Of a DNA stretch of 64,000 nucleotides, positions 50,439-60,100 are shown piece by piece (the stretch's first letter is position 1; each line of letters begins with the position of its first letter). The notes under the pieces are model-generated. The model was given only the letters and a program-made list of their open reading frames with translations, did no database searches and was not told where the DNA came from. Source of the stretch: Thiosocius teredinicola (GTDB taxonomy: Bacteria; Pseudomonadota; Gammaproteobacteria; Chromatiales; Chromatiaceae); NCBI RefSeq assembly GCF_002009425.1, contig NZ_CP019936.1, positions 4,079,297 to 4,143,296 of the forward strand. The letters run 5' to 3'. The translations under genes were made by a program, and so were the position numbers.

Positions 50439-51758
50439 TCATTGGGCAGGCCCCATCAAGGTATCCGGCAACCAAGTCGCGATCGACGGAAACACCGACA
50501 GAATCACGATCGACAGCACCATGCACAGCACGAACGGCATCGAACCCAGCAGGATCGTCTTCAACGGGATGTCCGGCGCGATGCCGTTGATCACGTACAG
50601 ATTCAGGCCAACCGGCGGGGTGATCAATCCGATCTCCATGTTGATCGTCAGCACCACGGCGAACCAATAGGGGTCGAAACCTGCAGACACCACGATCGGA
50701 AACAGGATCGGTGCGGCCATCAGGATCACCGCGACGGGCGGCAGAAAGAAACCGGCGACCAGCAAGAAGAGATTGATCGCCCCCATCAATACCCAGCGGT
50801 TGACGTCGAGCTCTGCAATCCATTCGGCAATCGCCTGGGTGATGAACAGATTGGACAGCATGAAGGCGAACACCCCGGCGGCGCCGATGATGAACAGGAT
50901 CATCACGCTTTCACGCGTCGAATCACGCAATACCGCCCACAAGGCGTTGAAGCGGAACAGACGATAGATGAACACCGCCGCCAGAACGCACAACAAGGCG
51001 CCTACCGCCGCCGTTTCGGAAGGTGTGGCCACACCGCCATACAGCGCATACAGCACGCCGAGGATGATCAGCAGAAACGGGATCACCCGTGGCAGCACTT
51101 CGATCTTCTGTTTCCAGCTGTAGCGGGTAGCGCCGAGCGCGGTGTCGCCACCGCCCTGTCGCCAGGTGCTATAGATCGACCACAGCATGAACAGCCCCAC
51201 CAGCAGCAGCCCCGGTAGCACGCCAGCAAGAAACAATCGGCCGATCGATGTCTCGGTAGCGATGCCATAGACGATCATCGTGACCGACGGCGGGATGAGA
51301 ATGCCGAGCGTGCCCCCGGCGGCGATCGATCCGGCGGCCACACCATCGGGGTAGCCACGCTTGCGCATCTCGGGGATGCCCATTTTGCCGATTGCAGCGC
51401 AGGTTGCCGGCGAAGAGCCAGACATCGCCGAGAACAGGGCGCAGGCACCGAGGTTGGATACCACGAGCCCGCCGGGCACACGCGTCATCCAGCGCTCCAA
51501 CGCCTCGTACAAATCCGCGCCTGCCCGCGTCGATGATATCGATGCCCCCATGATGACGAACATCGGGATCGACAACAGCGCAAAATTGTCGAGCTTGCCG
51601 AAGAACAGTTCAGGCAACAGCTCGAACGAAGCCGGCCCATCGAATACCAGCAGAAAGCCGGTCGCAACGATCAGCAACCCGACCGCCACCGATACACCGG
51701 AAAACAACACCAGGATCGTCACCACCGCGACCAGGGCGCCGAGCGTCAACGGCTCCAT
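50439..51758 (-). CDS. TRAP transporter large permease subunit (DctM/MatM)
   Basis: A 439-residue membrane protein with about twelve helices. DctM hallmarks include PMFVIMGASISSTRAGADLY, MSGSSPATCAAIGKMGIPEM, AAGGTLGILIPPSVTMIVYG and MEIGLITPPVGLNLYVINGI. It forms the secondary-transport channel driven by sodium or protons. Its ATG overlaps the stop codon of the small subunit gene by one base. Next to malonyl-CoA enzymes it most likely carries malonate, as the MatPQM system of Sinorhizobium meliloti does. Confidence 0.92.
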   Translation of the reverse strand: MEPLTLGALVAVVTILVLFSGVSVAVGLLIVATGFLLVFDGPASFELLPELFFGKLDNFALLSIPMFVIMGASISSTRAGADLYEALERWMTRVPGGLVVSNLGACALFSAMSGSSPATCAAIGKMGIPEMRKRGYPDGVAAGSIAAGGTLGILIPPSVTMIVYGIATETSIGRLFLAGVLPGLLLVGLFMLWSIYSTWRQGGGDTALGATRYSWKQKIEVLPRVIPFLLIILGVLYALYGGVATPSETAAVGALLCVLAAVFIYRLFRFNALWAVLRDSTRESVMILFIIGAAGVFAFMLSNLFITQAIAEWIAELDVNRWVLMGAINLFLLVAGFFLPPVAVILMAAPILFPIVVSAGFDPYWFAVVLTINMEIGLITPPVGLNLYVINGIAPDIPLKTILLGSMPFVLCMVLSIVILSVFPSIATWLPDTLMGPAQ

Positions 51759-52318
51759 CAGTAATCCTTTTCCAAATCGCCGTGCTGCAGCACGGGCTCA
51801 TCACAACGCCACGATGCGACAAGGTCGGCCAGCATCTGCAACACGAACAGCCCCAGCCCCACCGGCAACGCCAGGTACGGAATCCACAGCTTGACGCCCC
51901 ACACGCTCTCCGATCGCCAGCCGCGCTCGAGCGCGACATGAAACAACTCGAAACCGTAGTACGCCATGATCGCAATGACGCAGATGCTCAATATCAACAC
52001 CAGCACCGCGAGTGCCTTGCTCCACGCCGGCGGCAACATCATCGGCACAAGGTCGACATTGACGTGACCACGCAACAACTGCACATACGGCAGACCGATC
52101 AGGGTCGCCGAGATCATCAGGTAGGTAACCGCCTCGGTCTGCCAGATCGTCGATTCCTCGAGCACGAAACGCACCCAGATCATCTCGCAGGTAATCACCA
52201 CCGACACCAGGATCATCAGTGCAGCGATCACGCCGCACAGTCTGGAAACCGCCGCCACACTGGTAACGATGGCCTGCTGGCATCGTCGCGTGGCGGACCG
52301 TCCTTGCCGATCCATCAC
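51758..52318 (-). CDS. TRAP transporter small permease subunit (DctQ/MatQ)
   Basis: A 186-residue membrane protein with four helices (AVSRLCGVIAALMILVSVVI; TEAVTYLMISATLIGLPYVQ; WSKALAVLVLILSICVIAIM; PYLALPVGLGLFVLQMLADL). RGHVNVDLVP is the conserved DctQ loop. It bridges the binding protein and the large permease subunit. Translationally coupled to the DctM gene; 70 bases from the binding-protein gene. Confidence 0.9.
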   Translation of the reverse strand: MMDRQGRSATRRCQQAIVTSVAAVSRLCGVIAALMILVSVVITCEMIWVRFVLEESTIWQTEAVTYLMISATLIGLPYVQLLRGHVNVDLVPMMLPPAWSKALAVLVLILSICVIAIMAYYGFELFHVALERGWRSESVWGVKLWIPYLALPVGLGLFVLQMLADLVASWRCDEPVLQHGDLEKDY

Positions 52319-52388
52319 AAACCTCCGGTACTGTCGCTAAGCTCAGGCGCCGGCCATCGCACTGGATAGCCGGCGCACCACGGCGGTG

Positions 52389-53381
52389 TTATTCGACCGA
52401 CAACGCCATATCGAGCAGTGCCTGCCCACCTTCGGTTTCGTCGACGAACTTCTTGTAGGAGGACGCCTTGGCGATCTCACGCCAGGCATTGAAGTCGTCT
52501 TCCGTCATCTGCACGACTTCGACGCCGGCCTCTTTGAACTTCGCGGCGGACGCTTCGTCGGCTTTCTTGGCTTCGGCGAGGTAGAAGGCCTGCGCTTTCT
52601 CGGCACCGGCGAGCAGAGCACTCTGTTGCTCTTTGGTGAGGTTTTCGAATGTTGTCTTATTGATCAGCATCGGTTGATACATGAACCACAACGCCACATC
52701 GCCGGCCGGCGTGTAGCACTTGATCTGCTCATACAGGCGATAGGAGACGAAGCTCGACGACGAGGTGTTGGCGGCGTCGAGAACACCTGTCTGCATCGCG
52801 CTGTAGATCTCGGACGACGGCATCGAGGTGATCGAGGCACCCGCAGCCGCCATCATCTGTTCGAACGATTTGCCGGCGGCGCGAATGCTCAGACCCTCGA
52901 CGTCGGACGGCTTGGTGATGCACTTTTCCTTACCGCCGAATCCGCCGGCGAGATAGCCATGCACGAGAACCATCACGTCGTCTTTCGCCATGATCTTTTC
53001 AAGCTCTTGCATGAATGGCGATTTGACCAGGCGCGCCGCATGGTCATGGTTCTTCACCAGGCCCGGCATCAAGGTCAGGTTATACGCAGGTTGCTGGCCG
53101 GCCGCGTAGGCCAACGGCACCACGGTCATATCGAGACGCCCGCGAGTCAGCGGTCGATACTGTTCTTTCGGCTTGAACAGGGATTTCGATGGATAGATCT
53201 TGAGTTGCAGGCCGACATTGGCCGCCGCGACTTCGTCGGCCACCATCTGTGCGACCTTGTGGCGCACGTCGGACGTCGACCACTGATGCGAAACCTTCAG
53301 CTCGGTGTCGGCGGCGACACTGCCTGCCCACAAAAACGACGCACAGCACAACAGCCCCGCGTTGAAAACGGATTTGCCCAT
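52389..53381 (-). CDS. TRAP transporter solute-binding protein (DctP/MatP)
   Basis: A 330-residue periplasmic DctP-family protein. Signal peptide MGKSVFNAGLLCCASFLWAG, cleaved after SVAA. Family blocks: LKVSHQWSTSDVRHKVAQMV, LQLKIYPSKSLFKPKEQYRP, KPSDVEGLSIRAAGKSFEQM (with the substrate-carboxylate arginine) and GVLDAANTSSSSFVSYRLYE. ATG at 53381 has AGGAGGAGAG upstream; the open frame extends 19 codons more, but without a ribosome site. First gene of the malonate operon, divergent from the GntR regulator. Confidence 0.92.
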   Translation of the reverse strand: MGKSVFNAGLLCCASFLWAGSVAADTELKVSHQWSTSDVRHKVAQMVADEVAAANVGLQLKIYPSKSLFKPKEQYRPLTRGRLDMTVVPLAYAAGQQPAYNLTLMPGLVKNHDHAARLVKSPFMQELEKIMAKDDVMVLVHGYLAGGFGGKEKCITKPSDVEGLSIRAAGKSFEQMMAAAGASITSMPSSEIYSAMQTGVLDAANTSSSSFVSYRLYEQIKCYTPAGDVALWFMYQPMLINKTTFENLTKEQQSALLAGAEKAQAFYLAEAKKADEASAAKFKEAGVEVVQMTEDDFNAWREIAKASSYKKFVDETEGGQALLDMALSVE

Positions 53382-53408
53382 GAGTAACTCTCCTCCTGAT
53401 TTCTTTTT

Positions 53409-53484
53409 GTATGCAATCTTGGCTTTTATTGCATGCAACTAACCCTAGCGCAGCATATTGTTTTGTCAACAACGTATGCTATTG
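53409..53484. promoter_or_regulatory. Candidate GntR operators between the TRAP operon and its regulator
   Basis: GTATGCAAT at 53409-53417 and ATTGCATGC at 53428-53436 form an inverted repeat with one mismatch; TTGCATGCAA at 53429-53438 is a perfect palindrome. GTATGCTATTG recurs at 53474-53484. The region between the divergent genes is AT-rich. The sites fit operators of an FCD-type GntR protein acting on both genes. Confidence 0.45.
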
Positions 53485-53537
53485 TTTCCTCAGACGGTGT
53501 GAAATCAACTTCAATAACGACAAGGTGGGATACCGCG

Positions 53538-54224
53538 GTGGCTGCCGTCTTAGATGCCAAGACAAATGCTAAAAACAGTACCTCGCAGGCATCGAAGCTG
53601 CGGGACGTACTGGAAGAAGAGATCGTCAACGGAGTGGTTAAACCGGGTGACCGGCTCGATGAAGCCGCGCTGGCTGAACGCTTCAACGTGTCGCGCACAC
53701 CGATTCGTGAGGCCTTCAAATACCTGGTCGGCTCCGGACTGGTCGAGACCGTCCCCAACCGCGGCACCTTCGTCGCCAGTGTCGGATTGCCGCAGCTGGT
53801 CGAGATGTTCGAAGTCATGGCCGAGCTCGAAGGCATGTGTGCACGGCTCGCAGCACGCCGAATCACCGAAGAGGAAAGCGCTGAACTGCAGTCATTGCTC
53901 GACGACTGTGCGCAGGCCAAAGAACAGGGCGACCTCGACGGCTATTACTACATCAACCAACAGTTCCACGATTGCATCTACCGCGCGAGCCACAACCAGT
54001 TTCTCGCCCAGCAGACGCGTCAACTTCAGACCCGCCTCAAACCGTATCGACGACTGCAGCTCAGGGTGCGCAACCGGGCGAGTACCTCGCTGGAAGAACA
54101 TCGGCTGATCGTCGCGGCGATCGTCAATGGAGACGAACAGGCTGCCGAGTCGCACATCAAGGATCATGTCCGTATCCAGGGTGAGCGCTTCACCGACTTC
54201 GTTGCGACGATCGACCACAGCTGA
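53538..54224 (+). CDS. GntR/FadR-type regulator of the malonate operon
   Basis: A 228-residue regulator with an N-terminal winged helix (LRDVLEEEIVNGVVKPGDRL, ALAERFNVSRTPIREAFKYL, GLVETVPNRGTFVASVG) and a C-terminal FCD ligand domain (FEVMAELEGMCARLAARRIT, YYYINQQFHDCIYRASHNQF, EEHRLIVAAIVNGDEQAAES) with the histidine metal ligands. GTG at 53538 with GGTGGGA seven bases upstream is the likely start; the longer open frame reaches into the binding-protein promoter. By position it is the equivalent of the GntR-type malonate regulators known in rhizobia. Confidence 0.9.
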   Translation: MAAVLDAKTNAKNSTSQASKLRDVLEEEIVNGVVKPGDRLDEAALAERFNVSRTPIREAFKYLVGSGLVETVPNRGTFVASVGLPQLVEMFEVMAELEGMCARLAARRITEEESAELQSLLDDCAQAKEQGDLDGYYYINQQFHDCIYRASHNQFLAQQTRQLQTRLKPYRRLQLRVRNRASTSLEEHRLIVAAIVNGDEQAAESHIKDHVRIQGERFTDFVATIDHS

Positions 54225-54362
54225 AGCCGCATCGCCATCACAGAGCAAGCGACCATTGACGGTCTTTGTGCGCCGGCCACGTGCTGACGAAAAGCGCCGC
54301 CAAAGCTGAATCACCCGCGCACGACCGGTATGATGCCGGGATTTCACGCGTGACTTGGCGAA

Positions 54363-54887
54363 ATGGAGTTGTTACTCGGCACCCTTGCCCTTGCCCTGCT
54401 GATCTGGGCGATCTTCATCTTCAACCGACTGGTGCGCGATCGCCACCGGGTCCTCGCGGCGTGGAGCGACATCGACGTTCAGCTCAAACGGCGCCACGAC
54501 CTGATCCCCAAGCTGGTCGATACCGTGAAGCAATACGCGGCCTACGAGCAGGCCACGTTGACCGCCGTCACCGAACTGCGCACCCAAGCTGCCGCACTGA
54601 GTGAACCCGAAAAACTGGCCTCGGTGGAATCGGCGCTCGGGGAGAAACTGCACAGCCTGATCGCAATCGCCGAAGACTATCCCGACCTCAAGGCCGACCA
54701 GCACTTTGTCGAGCTACAGCGCGACATCACCGAGGTGGAAGAGCACATCCAGTATGCCCGTCGCTACTACAACGGCTCGGTACGCAATCTCAACACGCGC
54801 ATCGATTCTTTCCCCGACCTGATCGTTGCGCGATTGTTCAACTATCGCCACGCCCAGCTTTTCGAGTTCGACGCCGAACAAGCGTAG
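54363..54887 (+). CDS. lemA: LemA family protein
   Basis: A 174-residue membrane-anchored protein. One N-terminal helix (LLLGTLALALLIWAIFIFNR) is followed by the helical LemA domain: RVLAAWSDIDVQLKRRHDLI, IPKLVDTVKQYA, YPDLKADQHFVELQRDITEV, EEHIQYARRYYNGSVRNLNT and FPDLIVARLFNYR. Function unknown; LemA homologues are often paired with DUF2207 membrane proteins, as here, where the next gene starts 9 bases downstream. Confidence 0.92.
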   Translation: MELLLGTLALALLIWAIFIFNRLVRDRHRVLAAWSDIDVQLKRRHDLIPKLVDTVKQYAAYEQATLTAVTELRTQAAALSEPEKLASVESALGEKLHSLIAIAEDYPDLKADQHFVELQRDITEVEEHIQYARRYYNGSVRNLNTRIDSFPDLIVARLFNYRHAQLFEFDAEQA

Positions 54888-54896
54888 GAGAAACGC

Positions 54897-56807
54897 ATGA
54901 AACCGCACTGGCTGTTGCTCGTATTGTTGACGCTGGTTGCACTGCCGGTTAGCGCCGCGGAGCAGATTCTCGCGTACCACAGTGAGATCGCCGTAGAGCC
55001 TGACGGTTCGATGCTGGTTGAGGAAACCATCCAGGTAAGAGCCGAGGGGCGCAACATCAAGCGCGGCATCTATCGCGACTTTCCGACCGACTACGCAGAC
55101 CGCTACGGCCACAGCTACAAGGTGATGTTCAAAGTTGTCGGTGTCGAGCGCGACGGTAGCGACGAGCCCTACCATCTGCAGCGGCAATCGAACGGGTGGC
55201 GAGTCTATGTCGGTAGCGAGAACATCTACCTGCAACCGGGTATCTACACATACACCCTGCGCTACCGGACGAACCGCCAACTCGGGTTCTTCGACGACCA
55301 CGACGAGCTCTATTGGAACGTGACCGGCAACGGCTGGGACTTTCCCATTCTCAAGGCCAGTGCCAGCGTTCGCCTGCCCGAAGGAATCGACAGCAGCGGA
55401 CTCAAGCTCGAAGCCTATACCGGCGCACAGGGTTCAAAGGAACAGGCGTACCGCAGCGCCTCCGACCGACCGGGCGTTGCCGCGTTCGAAACGACCCGTC
55501 CGCTGGCCGCACGCGAAGGCCTGACAATCGTCGTCGGTTGGTCCAAAGGCATCATCAGCGAACCAACTGTGGCCGACCGCTTGCAGTGGCTGGTGGCCGA
55601 CAACGCAAGCCTGCTATGGATGATTGGCGGCGTACTCGTGCTGCTGGCGTACTACGCCATCGCGTGGCACCTCTACGGACGCGATCCCAAGAAAGGCGTC
55701 ATCATCCCCGAATACGATCCACCGAAAGGCTACTCGCCCGCATCGATTCGCTACATATGGAAGATGGGATACGACGATGACGCGTTCGCTTCGGCGGTGA
55801 TCAATCTCGCTGTAAAAGGCTATGTGACGATCGACGACAAGCGAGGGGCCTATGCACTGCTGAAAGCCCCGGGAGAGCCCCAGGCGGCGCTTGCGCCCGG
55901 CGAAAAAGCACTCTTCGATGCATTGTTCGGCAGCGGCAAACAGCGTGTCGACCTCAAAAAGAAGAACCACCAAAGCGTTAGCGATGCGATCTCGGCTCAC
56001 AAGAAATCCATCCTGCGCGACTACGAGAAGCGCTATTTCGCCACCAATCGCGGTCTGTTCTTCATCGGCATCCTGCTGACCATCGCGGTGATCGTGATCG
56101 GCAGTGTGCAGATCGAAGAATCCGAGGCGTGGCCCGCGGTCATCTTCCTGACGGTATGGCTGTCGGCCTGGTCTCCTGCCACCTTGTTTCTGTGGAGGGA
56201 GTACTGGCGTGGCCGTGGCAGCTCGTCAAAAGGCAGTGGCGTACCGATGTTCGTGGCGATCGCATTTACCTTCTTCGAGGTCATGGCCTTGGGCATGTAC
56301 ATCTACCTCACGTCGCTTGCGTTTGCGATCGTGGTCGTCATCGCCGTATTGATTACGGTGATTTTTGCCGAACTGCTGAAGGCGCCGACGCTTGCCGGAC
56401 GCAAGCTGCTGGACAAGCTCGAGGGTTTCAAACTGTATCTCGAAGTTGCGGAAAAGGACGAACTCAACTTGAAGCACGCCCCGGAAAAGACGCCTGAGCT
56501 GTTTGAACGCTACCTACCCTACGCGTTGGCTCTGGGCGTGCAGAACGAGTGGGCGGAACGTTTCGCCAGCCTGTTCGATCGCCTGGAGAAACAGGGCAAG
56601 CATGTACAGCCGAGCTGGTACCAAGGCCACGGCAAACGTTTCACCACGCCCGCCAGCTTGGTCGGCGCCGTGGGTAGCGGTTTCTCGAGCGCCATCTCAT
56701 CGGCATCGACACCGCCCGGTTCATCGGGTTCCGGCTTCAGCAGCAGCGGAGGCGGTGGTGGTTCGTCCGGTGGTGGTGGCGGCGGTGGCGGCGGTGGCGG
56801 CTGGTAA
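54897..56807 (+). CDS. DUF2207 membrane protein with glycine-rich tail
   Basis: A 636-residue protein with a signal peptide ([20 protein letters not shown]), a beta-rich extracytoplasmic DUF2207 domain ([40 protein letters not shown]), a helix near 240-260, a cytoplasmic segment, two or three helices near 380-490 and a long Ser/Gly C-terminal tail ending in tryptophan. Proteins of this type occur next to lemA. The poly-glycine tail (GGGGGG runs after residue 610) is common to the family and has no known function. It forms a two-gene operon with lemA. Confidence 0.9.
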   Translation: MKPHWLLLVLLTLVALPVSAAEQILAYHSEIAVEPDGSMLVEETIQVRAEGRNIKRGIYRDFPTDYADRYGHSYKVMFKVVGVERDGSDEPYHLQRQSNGWRVYVGSENIYLQPGIYTYTLRYRTNRQLGFFDDHDELYWNVTGNGWDFPILKASASVRLPEGIDSSGLKLEAYTGAQGSKEQAYRSASDRPGVAAFETTRPLAAREGLTIVVGWSKGIISEPTVADRLQWLVADNASLLWMIGGVLVLLAYYAIAWHLYGRDPKKGVIIPEYDPPKGYSPASIRYIWKMGYDDDAFASAVINLAVKGYVTIDDKRGAYALLKAPGEPQAALAPGEKALFDALFGSGKQRVDLKKKNHQSVSDAISAHKKSILRDYEKRYFATNRGLFFIGILLTIAVIVIGSVQIEESEAWPAVIFLTVWLSAWSPATLFLWREYWRGRGSSSKGSGVPMFVAIAFTFFEVMALGMYIYLTSLAFAIVVVIAVLITVIFAELLKAPTLAGRKLLDKLEGFKLYLEVAEKDELNLKHAPEKTPELFERYLPYALALGVQNEWAERFASLFDRLEKQGKHVQPSWYQGHGKRFTTPASLVGAVGSGFSSAISSASTPPGSSGSGFSSSGGGGGSSGGGGGGGGGGGW

Positions 56808-56958
56808 CCACAGCGCGCACGCTGTATCCGGCGAGCCGGCCTTGTTCGATAGCATGGCCTGCGTGGCCTGCTGCTGACCGGCGCTGGTCACTGGGTCAGC
56901 AGCTACCGCCGACCCCATTGATTCGAATTCGCCAGTCGTGAAGGGTTGGCCGACCTGT

Positions 56959-56987
56959 CTTGATCGGCCTATCGGTCGTCCCCATAT
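56959..56987 (+). promoter_or_regulatory. Candidate sigma-32 heat-shock promoter of lon
   Basis: CTTGAT at 56959-56964, a 15-base spacer, then CCCCATAT at 56980-56987. The -10 box is a perfect match to the RpoH consensus CCCCATNT; the -35 matches CTTGAA at five of six positions. Transcription would begin near 56994, 65 bases before the lon ATG. Confidence 0.65.
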
Positions 56988-57060
56988 TGAAAAGTTCTGG
57001 CCAACGCGCCGCAGTATTGGCCTGCCTTCCCGACCAGGTGGATGTGGAACCTATCGCAGC

Positions 57061-59478
57061 ATGAACGACGCAAACGACAACATCGAAGTCATTGAAGCCC
57101 CAAGAACCCTGGCACGCCCGAACGACGTGCTACCCAACGTCATCCACCTGCTGCCGGTCGCTGCGCGCCCGTTTTTTCCTGGTCAGGGTGTGCCTCTGGT
57201 GATGGATGCCGAGTACTGGCAGGCGACCATCGACGCCGCACGCGAACACGGCAACGACATGATCGGTATCGTGTTGACCACGGGGGATGAGGCCGAAGAG
57301 GCAACGGTAGACGATATCTACCACGTCGGCACGGTCGGTCGCATTCACCGCGTACATCATTCCAGCGACAACCTGCAGGTTCTCGTGGAGTGTATCGAGC
57401 GCTTCGAGATCAAGAGCTTTCTATCGAATGAAGCACCGTTCACTGCGCAGGTCGACTATCTGCGAGAGCCTGGCGGCACGCCGGATCCGGCGCTGAAACC
57501 CTACTCCGTCGCCCTGATCAACACCATCAAGGAGCTGTTGCCGCTCAATCCGCTCTACCAGGAAGAGCTGCGCATGTTCCTCGATCGTTTCGGCCCGGAC
57601 GATCCCTCGCATCTCGCCGACTTCGCCGCGGCACTGACAACGTCCGACAAGGAAGACCTGCAAGCGGTACTCGAAACCTATGCACTGTTGCCGCGCATGG
57701 AACGCGTGCTGGACCTCCTGCACCGTGAACTCGAGGTTGCCAGGGCGCAGCACAAGATTCGCAGCGCCGTTGAAAAACGCATGGAGACGCAACAGCGCGA
57801 GTTCTTCCTGCGCGAGCAGCTCAAAGAGATCCAGAAGGAACTCGGGATCTCAAAAGACGACCGTACCGCCGAACTCGACAAGTTTCGCGAACGCGTCGAA
57901 TCGCTGCAGCTGAGCGACGAGGCCAAGACACGACTTGGCGAAGAGATGGACAAACTGGCGATGCTCGAGACCGGTTCACCCGAGTTTGCCGTTACCCGCA
58001 ACTATCTCGATTGGCTGACCGTGCTGCCCTGGGGCAGGCATTCGCAAGACCGACTCGATCTGGCGCGTGCGCGCAAGGTGCTCGACCGCGATCACTACGG
58101 CCTGGAAGACGTCAAGAAGCGCATCCTCGAATTTCTCGCGGTCGGCATCATGAAGGGTGAAGTCGGCGGTTCGATAATTCTTCTGGTCGGCCCACCGGGT
58201 GTCGGCAAGACTTCAATCGGTAAATCGATTGCCGATGCACTCGGCCGCGAGTTCTACCGTTTCTCAGTCGGTGGCATGCGCGACGAGGCCGAGATCAAAG
58301 GCCATCGCCGCACCTACATCGGCGCCATGCCGGGCAAGTTCATCCAGGCGATGAAGAGCGCCGGCACGCAGAACCCGGTGGTGATGCTCGATGAGATCGA
58401 TAAGATCGGCGCAAGTTTCCACGGCGATCCGGCATCGGCACTGCTCGAGGTGCTCGACCCGGAGCAGAACGTTGACTTCATGGATCACTATCTCGATCTG
58501 CGCTTCGATCTATCGAAGGTGTTGTTCGTTGCGACGGCCAACCAGCTGGATACCATCCCCGGGCCGCTCCTCGACCGCATGGAGATCATCCAGCTATCGG
58601 GATACATCAGCGAAGAAAAGCTGCAGATTGCGCGGCGCTATCTGCTGCCACGCCAGATCAAACGCGCCGGCCTGAAGAACGCACAATTGAAGCTGTCCGC
58701 CGCAACCCTGCGCGCGATCATCGACGGCTACGCACGCGACGCCGGGGTGAGGCGCCTGGAAAAACAACTCGGCAAGATCGCGCGCAAGGCCCTGGTCAAG
58801 GTGCTCGATGGCGACGAAACGCCGATCACGGTCGATGTCGACGATTTGCAGGACTACCTCGGCCCGCGCATCTTCCGCGACGAGCGCACATTGCTGGGGC
58901 CTGGCGTGGTTACCGGTTTGGCATGGACCGCGATGGGCGGCGCGACGTTGAACATCGAGGCCGCACGCGCGCACGGCTTCAACCGCGGCTTCAAGCTGAC
59001 CGGCCAACTCGGCGAGGTGATGCGTGAATCCGCCGAGATTGCATACAGTTACCTGCTCGGACACGCCGAACGACTGGGCGCCGACCCGCAATACTTCAAG
59101 GAAGCCTTCATCCATCTGCACGTGCCGGCCGGGGCAACACCGAAAGACGGACCGTCCGCCGGCATCACGATGACCTCGGCGCTGTTGTCCCTGGCGCTCG
59201 GCAAACCGGTTCGCAAGATCGCGATGACCGGCGAGATCACCCTGACCGGCGAGGTGTTTCCGGTTGGCGGTATCCGTGAGAAGGTCATCGCCGCCAAGCG
59301 CGCCGGCATTCGCGAACTGATACTGCCGGCCGACAACGAAGGTGACTACAACGAGATCCCCGATCACATCCGCAAAGGGATCAAGGTGCATTTCGCCGGC
59401 ACCTACGACGACGTCGCGCCGCTGTTGTTCCTCAGAGCCAGTCGGTCGACGCCGGCAAAGGCAGGCCGACGTCACTGA
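57061..59478 (+). CDS. lon: ATP-dependent protease Lon
   Basis: An 805-residue AAA+ serine protease that degrades misfolded and regulatory proteins. The N-terminal LON domain runs to about residue 240, followed by a coiled coil with REFFLREQLKEIQKELGISK. Walker A is LVGPPGVGKTSIGKSIADAL near residue 376, and GGMRDEAEIKGHRRTYIGAM follows. The protease domain has the catalytic dyad Ser699 (TPKDGPSAGITM) and Lys741 (GIREKVIAAKRAG). ATG at 57061 gives the normal start; an upstream in-frame start would add 41 unrelated residues. The 3' end overlaps that of the Nudix gene by 47 bases. Confidence 0.96.
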   Translation: MNDANDNIEVIEAPRTLARPNDVLPNVIHLLPVAARPFFPGQGVPLVMDAEYWQATIDAAREHGNDMIGIVLTTGDEAEEATVDDIYHVGTVGRIHRVHHSSDNLQVLVECIERFEIKSFLSNEAPFTAQVDYLREPGGTPDPALKPYSVALINTIKELLPLNPLYQEELRMFLDRFGPDDPSHLADFAAALTTSDKEDLQAVLETYALLPRMERVLDLLHRELEVARAQHKIRSAVEKRMETQQREFFLREQLKEIQKELGISKDDRTAELDKFRERVESLQLSDEAKTRLGEEMDKLAMLETGSPEFAVTRNYLDWLTVLPWGRHSQDRLDLARARKVLDRDHYGLEDVKKRILEFLAVGIMKGEVGGSIILLVGPPGVGKTSIGKSIADALGREFYRFSVGGMRDEAEIKGHRRTYIGAMPGKFIQAMKSAGTQNPVVMLDEIDKIGASFHGDPASALLEVLDPEQNVDFMDHYLDLRFDLSKVLFVATANQLDTIPGPLLDRMEIIQLSGYISEEKLQIARRYLLPRQIKRAGLKNAQLKLSAATLRAIIDGYARDAGVRRLEKQLGKIARKALVKVLDGDETPITVDVDDLQDYLGPRIFRDERTLLGPGVVTGLAWTAMGGATLNIEAARAHGFNRGFKLTGQLGEVMRESAEIAYSYLLGHAERLGADPQYFKEAFIHLHVPAGATPKDGPSAGITMTSALLSLALGKPVRKIAMTGEITLTGEVFPVGGIREKVIAAKRAGIRELILPADNEGDYNEIPDHIRKGIKVHFAGTYDDVAPLLFLRASRSTPAKAGRRH

Positions 59479-60100
59479 GGACTGTTTTGAACTCGCTCAG
59501 TATCATTGCGGTCGCGCCCCATACGCGGTGTCCGTCGACATCGAAATAGGGTGCCCTGATACGCAGGCCGTCGCTGACCGGGAAACTACCCTGCCTGACC
59601 GTTGCCTCGTTCAGCAGGTCATCCAATGGCAACTCGATCAGTTGCTCGACCTCCAGCGGATCCGGTCGATAGCTCGGTGATTCGGTCGAGTAGGCGATGA
59701 ACGGCTTGACGAAGAAACAACTGGTCGGGATGAACAGTTCGGTCAGCGCGCCGATCACCTGCTTGTCACGCACCCGAACACCGGTTTCTTCGTCGAACTC
59801 GCGCAGTGCCGCCTCGCTGTGATCTTCACCTGCCTCAAGCCGCCCGCCGGGGATACTGATCTCCCCTGCATGCACGCCGTCGTAGGCCGATCGCTTCATC
59901 AACACCGTCGTCCACACGCCGGCACGCGGAAACAGGTAGATCAGGACGGCGCTCTGGTAGCGTTCGGTGGCCGTCAGCAACGCATCGCGCGTGCGCAGGC
60001 GCGCGGCCGGCGCCATGACGAACTGCGCGTCCTCACCCGGCAAGGTGCTCGACAAGCGACCGCGTAATGCTTCGACGAATTTACCCATGATGCGCGACAT
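59432..60100 (-). CDS. Nudix hydrolase (CoA diphosphatase-like)
   Basis: A 222-residue Nudix enzyme. The Nudix box is complete: G-x5-E-x7-REF-D-EE-TG in GRLEAGEDHSEAALREFDEE followed by TGV. Before it, VWTTVLMKRSAYDGVHAGEI resembles the CoA-pyrophosphatase group (YeaB/NUDT7), and the acidic C-terminal half is typical. The precise substrate is not shown by the sequence. ATG at 60100 is used; ATG at 60088 is an alternative. It is convergent with lon and shares 47 bases with its 3' end. Confidence 0.9.
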   Translation of the reverse strand: MSRIMGKFVEALRGRLSSTLPGEDAQFVMAPAARLRTRDALLTATERYQSAVLIYLFPRAGVWTTVLMKRSAYDGVHAGEISIPGGRLEAGEDHSEAALREFDEETGVRVRDKQVIGALTELFIPTSCFFVKPFIAYSTESPSYRPDPLEVEQLIELPLDDLLNEATVRQGSFPVSDGLRIRAPYFDVDGHRVWGATAMILSEFKTVLSDVGLPLPASTDWL

